DNA from: an uncultured Alphaproteobacteria bacterium
GTDB lineage: Bacteria; Pseudomonadota; Alphaproteobacteria; Reyranellales; Reyranellaceae
DNA: 5,034 nucleotides
NCBI GenBank assembly: GCA_903929895.1
Contig: CAIYWM010000367.1
Coordinates: 1 to 5,034 of the forward strand
Direction of reading: 5' to 3'
Shown here: piece after piece, positions 1 to 3,750 of the stretch
Position numbering within the stretch: the first letter of the stretch is position 1
Layout of the letters: each line of letters starts with the position of its first letter
Notes under the pieces: model-generated
Told to the model about the DNA's origin: nothing
What the model saw: only the letters and a program-made list of their open reading frames with translations
The model's database searches: none
Position numbers and translations under genes: made by a program

Positions 1-35
1 GCGACTCTCCGCCGGCCCGGCCCCTTCTTGATACA

Positions 36-169
36 AGGAGCGAACGCAGTGTGCGTCTCGAAGGGTGGGCACGAGCACCGCGTCTGTTGCCCATCCTTCG
101 AGACGCCACGCTTCGCACGACTCCTCAGGATGAGGTGAAAGGGTCAAGTTGAGACGGAGAGACTCTAGT
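36..169. repeat. BIME-like palindromic repeat, copy 1 (left end lost)
   Basis: This stretch matches 2676-2809 colinearly, without gaps, at 123 of 134 positions by hand count. The core is two inverted arms, 54-71 and 88-105 (17 of 18 bases complementary, the exception a G/T), around a 16-nt spacer at 72-87. Each arm carries its own smaller hairpin: ACGCA-GTG-TGCGT at 43-55 on the left and GCCACGC-TTC-GCACGAC at 105-121 on the right. The right outer end (CTCCTCAGGATGAGG, 121-135) is intact. The matching left outer end seen in copy 2 is missing, since similarity stops at about position 36. Similarity continues past the right palindrome to 169 and includes the stop codon of the SDR gene. Twin palindromes around a conserved spacer are the architecture of bacterial interspersed mosaic elements; that family label is by structure, not by a database match. 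Positions 1-35 before it are GC-rich and hold nothing I recognise. Confidence 0.85.
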
Positions 170-1031
170 TGGCGGCGGCCGCGATCGCCTTCAGGCCTTC
201 GCGATAGGTCGGATAGCGCAGCACGACGCCGAGGTCGCGCTTGAGCTTGTCGTTCCGGACGCGGCGATTCTCCGAATAGAAGGAGCGCGCCATCGCCGAC
301 ATCGTGGGTGCGGCTTCGTCCCAGGGAATGGCCGGCGGCACCGGACGTCCCAGCAGCTCGCAGGCATAGGCGATGACGTCGGCATTCGGGGCCGGCAGGT
401 CGTCGGCCACGTTCCAGAGTTCGACCTTCCCGTCTTCGCGCGCCGTGGCCTTGAGGGCGCTGGCGGCAATATCCTCGACATGGATGCGCGAGAAGACCTG
501 GCCGGGCTTGTCGATGCGCTGTGCCGCTCCCGCTCTCACGCGGTCGAGGGTGCTGCGACCGGGTCCGTAGATGCCGGGCAGCCGCAGGATGTGGAGGGAC
601 GCGCCGGTCGCGGAGGCAAGCTCGCGCCAGCCCTGTTCGGCGGCGAGACGCTGCCGGCTGCGCGGCTGCGTAGGAAGGGCCGGTGTCGTCTCGTCGACCC
701 AGCCGCCCTCGTGGTCGCCATAAACGCCGGTGGTCGAGAGGTATCCCAGCCAGCGCGCCCGATCGAGCAGAGGTCGGCAGGTGCGCAGCACCGGGTCGCC
801 GGACTCGCCCGGCGCGATCGTGCAGAGGACGTGCGTGGGCTCACCGAAGGCCTCGGGCGACAGCGGGACGGTGCCATCGAACCTGTGCGCCTCGATGCCG
901 GCTTCGCGCAGCCTGCGTGCTTTCTCTTCGCTGGTGCAGGTGCCGGCCACGGTCCAGCCTTCCGCCATCGCAAGCTTGGCGATTTCAAGGCCGCTGAAGC
1001 CCAGGCCGAAAATGAAAAGTCGTCTTGTCAT
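165..1031 (-). CDS. Atypical SDR / NAD-dependent epimerase-like protein (YeeZ-type)
   Basis: A 288-residue cytoplasmic protein with an N-terminal Rossmann fold. The dinucleotide-binding loop is GLGFSG at residues 9-14 (GxGxxG), right after the first beta strand LFIF. Family landmarks follow: STTGVYGD at 99-106, LRLPGIYGPGRS at 149-160, SRIHVEDIA at 181-189, NVADD at 207-211 and a C-terminal SENRRVRNDKL block at 253-263. The usual SDR catalytic YxxxK is not visible; the region after STTGVYGD reads RSRQRLAAEQ (124-133). This fits the atypical SDRs to which E. coli YeeZ belongs, which bind NAD(P) but lack standard active-site residues. Substrate and reaction are unknown. Length is normal for the group. 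The start is supported by GGAGG at 1045-1049, 13 nt upstream, a slightly long spacing. The TAG stop (165-167) lies inside repeat copy 1. The gene is divergent from the TPR gene, and no functional link to it is evident. Confidence 0.9.
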   Translation of the reverse strand: MTRRLFIFGLGFSGLEIAKLAMAEGWTVAGTCTSEEKARRLREAGIEAHRFDGTVPLSPEAFGEPTHVLCTIAPGESGDPVLRTCRPLLDRARWLGYLSTTGVYGDHEGGWVDETTPALPTQPRSRQRLAAEQGWRELASATGASLHILRLPGIYGPGRSTLDRVRAGAAQRIDKPGQVFSRIHVEDIAASALKATAREDGKVELWNVADDLPAPNADVIAYACELLGRPVPPAIPWDEAAPTMSAMARSFYSENRRVRNDKLKRDLGVVLRYPTYREGLKAIAAAAN

Positions 1032-1067
1032 CTTGTCAGGAACGCCTCCGCACGGTTCTTTTCAACC
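1032..1067. promoter_or_regulatory. 36-bp divergent gap between SDR and TPR genes
   Basis: This is the only space between two head-to-head start codons, so the promoters must overlap each other or lie inside the opposing gene. On the minus strand it holds GGAGG (1045-1049), a plausible ribosome binding site for the SDR gene. On the plus strand no Shine-Dalgarno sequence precedes the TPR start at 1068. A direct repeat of CTTGTCA at 1024-1030 and 1032-1038 straddles the SDR start codon. I could not find a convincing -35/-10 pair in either direction, so this is a likely control region by position only. Confidence 0.4.
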
Positions 1068-1928
1068 ATGTTGTTCAAAGCAAAGAATCTGTGGCCGCTG
1101 CTCGGCCTTCTCGCCGCGTCGCCGTCGCTCGCGCAGCCCATTCCCGTGATCCCGGCGCCCGCCACGTCCTTGCCCGGACCTTCCGCGCTGGAAACGCGTC
1201 CCGATCACGTTCGCCGCTACACCGAGTGCATGCAGCTCGCGCGGATGGAGCCGCTGAAGGCGCTGCCGGCGGCCGAGAAGTGGATCGTCGAAGGCGGGGG
1301 CATGGGCGCCCGCCACTGCGTTGCCGTCGCCATGTTCCGGTCGGGCAAGCATGCCCAGGCCGCGGCGCAGTTCGAGGCCATCGCCCGCGACATGGGCCAG
1401 GACCGGCCGGGTCTGCGCGCCGAACTGTACGCCCAGGCCGGACAGGCCTGGATGGAGGCCGGCGCCGCCGAAAAGGCCGCCGCCGCGCAGAGCCGGGCCC
1501 TGGAGCTCAAGACCAACGATCCCGACCTCTGGATCGATCGCGGTCTCTCCTACGCCGCCATGCAGTCGTGGCCGCGTGCCATCTCGGACTTCGACCAGGC
1601 CATCCGCCTGCGCCAGGACGATGTCGAGGTGCTGGTGCTGCGCGCGGCGGCCTGGCGCAATGCCCGCGATCCCGGCCGCGCCCTGGTCGACGTCAATCGC
1701 GCCCTGTCGATCGCGCCGGACCATTCCGAGGCGCTGCTCGAGCGCGGCCTCATCCATCTCGCCCGCGGGTCGCGTGACGCCGCCAACGCCGACTTCAACC
1801 GCGTGCTGAAGCTGGTCCCGCCGACTTCGCCGGCGGCCCGCCGCGCCGAGGCAGGGCTTGCCGGCGGAGGCCCGGCCGCGCCCCCTGCCGCGCCCCCTCC
1901 GGCGCCGCCCGCTGGCGGGAAGCGATAG
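1068..1928 (+). CDS. Exported tetratricopeptide-repeat (TPR) protein
   Basis: A 286-residue protein. Residues 1-22 look like a Sec signal peptide: Lys at 4 and 6, hydrophobic core LWPLLGLLAAS, likely cleavage SLA/QP. There is no lipobox, so a soluble periplasmic protein is expected. After a short Pro-rich linker (23-42) come helical repeats at about 79-110, 117-150, 151-184, 185-218 and 219-252. The later ones show clear TPR spacing, for example DLWIDRGLSYAAMQSWPRAI followed by ALELKTNDP-like turns and ALSIAPDHSEALLERG. TPRs bind other proteins; the partner is unknown. Cys54 and Cys83 could form a disulfide after export. The tail (265-286) is Ala/Pro/Gly low complexity. The start is chosen because the signal peptide begins there; the frame stays open far upstream only as antisense of the SDR gene. 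There is no obvious Shine-Dalgarno sequence. The next gene starts 34 bp downstream and is probably co-transcribed. Confidence 0.88.
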   Translation: MLFKAKNLWPLLGLLAASPSLAQPIPVIPAPATSLPGPSALETRPDHVRRYTECMQLARMEPLKALPAAEKWIVEGGGMGARHCVAVAMFRSGKHAQAAAQFEAIARDMGQDRPGLRAELYAQAGQAWMEAGAAEKAAAAQSRALELKTNDPDLWIDRGLSYAAMQSWPRAISDFDQAIRLRQDDVEVLVLRAAAWRNARDPGRALVDVNRALSIAPDHSEALLERGLIHLARGSRDAANADFNRVLKLVPPTSPAARRAEAGLAGGGPAAPPAAPPPAPPAGGKR

Positions 1929-1948
1929 CCTCGCGAGGACCGGTCAGG

Positions 1949-1954
1949 TAAAAT
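1949..1954 (+). promoter_or_regulatory. Possible -10 element (TAAAAT) for a leaderless start
   Basis: TAAAAT lies in the short AT-rich patch between the TPR gene and the next gene, with 8 nt between its end and the ATG at 1963. Transcription from such a box would begin at or next to the start codon, giving a leaderless mRNA. That would fit the poor Shine-Dalgarno context (only AGG at 1946-1948). No good -35 sequence is seen at the right distance. This is inference from position and composition; co-transcription with the TPR gene remains the simpler reading. Confidence 0.2.
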
Positions 1955-1962
1955 ACAGCCAA

Positions 1963-2610
1963 ATGAACAAAGCCCTCTCGTCGATCACCCTCCTCGGTGC
2001 GCTGGTCCTCGCCGTGCCGGCCTTCGCGCAGCCTGCCGCCGCTCCGCAGCCGCCGACTTCCTATTATCCGGCGCCGCCTCCGGAGCGGGCGCCGGTGACC
2101 GAGCGCGGCGCGTCCCCTGCCCAACTCTCCTCGCCCCTGCCGCCGGCGCCGCCGAAGGTCGAACGGACGGTCATCGATTCCGACGCCGAGGCGCAGCTTT
2201 TCGCGGACGCACGCAAGATCACGTGGGGCCGCCATTTCAAGATCAAGGGCGCCAAGCCCGGCGAAGTGACGGTGACCCGCCAAGGCAATCTCTGGACCGT
2301 GAAGGGCCGTCTCGACAGCGTCGCGCCCGGTACCGAGGGCGACTGGGTTTCCATCGACGGTGTCGTCGAGCGCATCGCGGCGGGCGTCATTCAGGTTCGC
2401 GGCGAGGTCGCCTTCCGGGTCGCCACGGTCGAGAAGGGCACGCCCTGCAAGGTGGCCGGCCTGCTCACCTTCCGCCGCTCGGGCAAGTCGCAGGCCTGGC
2501 GCCTGGCCGAAGGCGACAATCCCTGCGACGGCAAGCGCGAGGGCTTCGACCTCGTGATGGACAAGCAGGGCGAAAAGAAGCCCGTTCCGCCGCAGCCGAA
2601 GCGGACCTGA
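1963..2610 (+). CDS. Small exported protein of unknown family
   Basis: A 215-residue protein I do not recognise. Residues 1-22 form a Sec signal peptide (MNKALSS, core ITLLGALVLAVPA, likely cleavage AFA/QP), so the mature protein is probably periplasmic. Residues 23-66 are a disordered Pro/Ala-rich linker with a YYPAPPP stretch. From about 67 to 200 the sequence alternates short polar and hydrophobic segments with many Gly turns (KITWGRHFKIKG, GNLWTVKGRLD, GVIQVRGEVAFRVA), which suggests a mostly beta fold. Cys162 (GTPCKVAG) and Cys188 (DNPCDGKR) are the only cysteines in the mature chain and may pair. The C-terminus is Lys/Pro-rich. The start at 1963 is chosen over the longer open frame because it begins the signal peptide. 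It follows the TPR gene by 34 bp on the same strand and shares its AQP cleavage context and Pro-rich segments, so the two may act in the same compartment. No function is proposed. Confidence 0.85.
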   Translation: MNKALSSITLLGALVLAVPAFAQPAAAPQPPTSYYPAPPPERAPVTERGASPAQLSSPLPPAPPKVERTVIDSDAEAQLFADARKITWGRHFKIKGAKPGEVTVTRQGNLWTVKGRLDSVAPGTEGDWVSIDGVVERIAAGVIQVRGEVAFRVATVEKGTPCKVAGLLTFRRSGKSQAWRLAEGDNPCDGKREGFDLVMDKQGEKKPVPPQPKRT

Positions 2611-2647
2611 TCGAGCCTGGAGTTTTCCAGGCAAGACTGACTCGATC
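2609..2647 (+). terminator. Compound stem-loop after the plus-strand gene pair
   Basis: Starting at the stop codon of the unknown secreted gene, GATCGAG (2609-2615) pairs perfectly with CTCGATC (2641-2647). It encloses an inner hairpin CCTGGA-GTTT-TCCAGG (2616-2631) and a 9-nt bulge (2632-2640). The position suggests a transcription end or mRNA 3'-end stabiliser for the TPR/secreted-protein transcript. There is no T-run after it on either strand, so it is not a canonical intrinsic terminator; Rho-dependent ending or RNA protection are alternatives. Confidence 0.4.
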
Positions 2648-2662
2648 CGAGCATCACAACAC

Positions 2663-2809
2663 TGACCTCACCCTGAGGAGCGAACGCAGTGAGCGTCTCG
2701 AAGGGTGGGCACGAGCACCGCGTCTGTTGCCCATCCTTCGAGACGCCGCGCTTCGCGCGGCTCCTCAGGATGAGGTGAATGGTTCGAAGTGAGACGGAAA
2801 GACTCCAGT
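2663..2809. repeat. BIME-like palindromic repeat, copy 2 (complete)
   Basis: This is the fuller copy of the element. The outer ends 2663-2680 and 2761-2778 are inverted repeats at 16 of 18 positions (left end contains CCTCACCCTGAGGAG). The inner arms 2694-2711 and 2728-2745 pair at 17 of 18 around the 16-nt spacer 2712-2727. Each half also folds alone. The right half, read on the minus strand, gives GCCGCGC-GAA-GCGCGGC inside GAG/CTC and CATCCT/AGGATG stems. The left half gives ACGC-AGTGA-GCGT inside similar outer stems. Similarity to copy 1 continues beyond the palindrome to 2809. The element fills most of the gap between the convergent secreted-protein and DUF2950 genes and ends 8 bp before the DUF2950 stop. 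It has no coding capacity; if mobile, it would need a transposase supplied elsewhere (known for REP/BIME elements with RAYT enzymes; inference here). Confidence 0.88.
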
Positions 2810-2817
2810 GTCCACCG

Positions 2818-3750
2818 TCACGGCGGGGTCGTATCAGCCTTCTCCCAGGCCTTGTCCGGATTGTAGACGGTAATGGCGGCGGCCTTGGTCGCGGTATCGG
2901 GGCCGAGGTCCTGCTCGTAGACCACGCCGTCCTGGTTGACCATGAAGGTCATCACGCCGGTGTCGTCGTAGCGGATCGGCCAGGCGAGGATGGCGAAGCC
3001 GCCGATCATGCGATCCTTGACCAGATAGTCGTAGGCACCGCCGGGTGCATCCGGGCCCTGGGCGTAGAGCAGGCGGAAGCGATAGCCGTAGTAGCCATCT
3101 TCCGTACCGCCTTGCCCGTGCGCCTGCGCGGTTGCCAGCGCCGGGCCGATCGGGCTTTCGGGCTCGCCGGGGGCCGTATCCCAGTAGAGTCCGTCCTTCC
3201 TGCCCGGCGAGCTGAGCAGCCGCCGCGCATAGACCGGAGCGCCGACCTTCATCGGGTCGAGGGCCGCATAATCATGCTGGGCATCGACCAGCGCCAGCAG
3301 GCTCTGGATGACCGACAGCTCGTTGCGGCCGATGCGGCGCGCCGTGATCTCCTGGCGGCCGGCCTCAGTGTCGAAGCGCCACTGGTCGCCGTCCCTGACG
3401 ATCGGAATGGGACCCGTCCAGCCGGTGGTGCCAGCCTCGATCGTCGCCTTGTTGCCGTCGACGACGACCTTGTGGCGGGCGTCCCAGGCTTCGAGGAACT
3501 TCTCGCGCAGCTGCGCCTCGTCCTCCGGTCGGCCCAGCACGAGGTCGCGCCAGCCGCTGCCCAGTATCGCACCGACGGCCTTGCTGTCGTCGCGCCTGAT
3601 TGCGTCGGTGAGCGCGTCGGCGGCGGCCTCGGGTGTTGCGAAGCCCTGAGGCTTCGCCGATTGCGCCGATGCACCCGTCGCAAAGGCGGTCGCGACTCCG
3701 GCCGCCAGGACGAGGGCGAGAAACGCCCTCCGGAACATTGAAGCGCTCAT
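2818..3750 (-). CDS. DUF2950 family exported protein
   Basis: A 310-residue protein matching the DUF2950 family by its conserved blocks: FATPEAA (37-43), WRFDTEAGRQEI (124-135), RRIGRNEL (138-145), DAQHDYA (156-162), PGRKDGLYW (182-190), ESPIGPAL (198-205), AQGPDAPGGAYDYLV (230-244), MIGGFAILAWP (248-258) and VNQDGVVYEQDLGPDT (271-286). Residues 1-29 are a Sec signal peptide (MSASMFRRAF, then a long Ala/Leu/Val core, likely cleavage ASA/QS). The mature protein should therefore be periplasmic or surface-associated. Length is full for the family. The biochemical role of the family is not established and I propose none. Its ATG overlaps the stop of the upstream DUF3300 gene in ATGA, and GGAGG at 3757-3761 sits 6 nt before it, which fixes the start and implies coupled translation. 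A second in-frame ATG five codons in is an alternative with less support. Repeat copy 2 follows 8 bp after the stop. Confidence 0.92.
   Translation of the reverse strand: MSASMFRRAFLALVLAAGVATAFATGASAQSAKPQGFATPEAAADALTDAIRRDDSKAVGAILGSGWRDLVLGRPEDEAQLREKFLEAWDARHKVVVDGNKATIEAGTTGWTGPIPIVRDGDQWRFDTEAGRQEITARRIGRNELSVIQSLLALVDAQHDYAALDPMKVGAPVYARRLLSSPGRKDGLYWDTAPGEPESPIGPALATAQAHGQGGTEDGYYGYRFRLLYAQGPDAPGGAYDYLVKDRMIGGFAILAWPIRYDDTGVMTFMVNQDGVVYEQDLGPDTATKAAAITVYNPDKAWEKADTTPP

Noticed and set aside
1..165. Terminal inverted repeats CTCTCCG (5-11) and CGGAGAG (155-161) around repeat copy 1
   Set aside because: Only 7 bp, and the left partner is absent beside copy 2, so it is probably chance in this composition.
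36..169. CRISPR or attachment-site reading of the repeats
   Set aside because: There are only two copies 2640 bp apart with genes between them, no regular spacers and no integrase or cas gene. The internal inverted symmetry fits a BIME-like element better.
480..1067. Long open frame on the plus strand running into the TPR gene from upstream
   Set aside because: It is antisense to the SDR gene, shows no domain, and the signal peptide of the TPR protein begins at 1068. GC-rich codons keep such antisense frames open.
1795..2634. 279-codon minus-strand frame opposite the secreted gene
   Set aside because: It is Arg/Ala/Gly-rich shadow sequence; the plus strand has a signal peptide and normal gene structure.
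36..2809. Composite transposon formed by the two repeats flanking the SDR, TPR and secreted genes
   Set aside because: The flanked genes show no base-composition shift, there is no transposase, and the copies are independent at their left ends. Recombination between the copies is possible, but nothing shows mobility of the segment.
2779..3741. 320-codon plus-strand open frame opposite DUF2950
   Set aside because: It mirrors the DUF2950 coding sequence, has no recognisable motif, and begins inside repeat copy 2. The minus-strand product matches a known family throughout.
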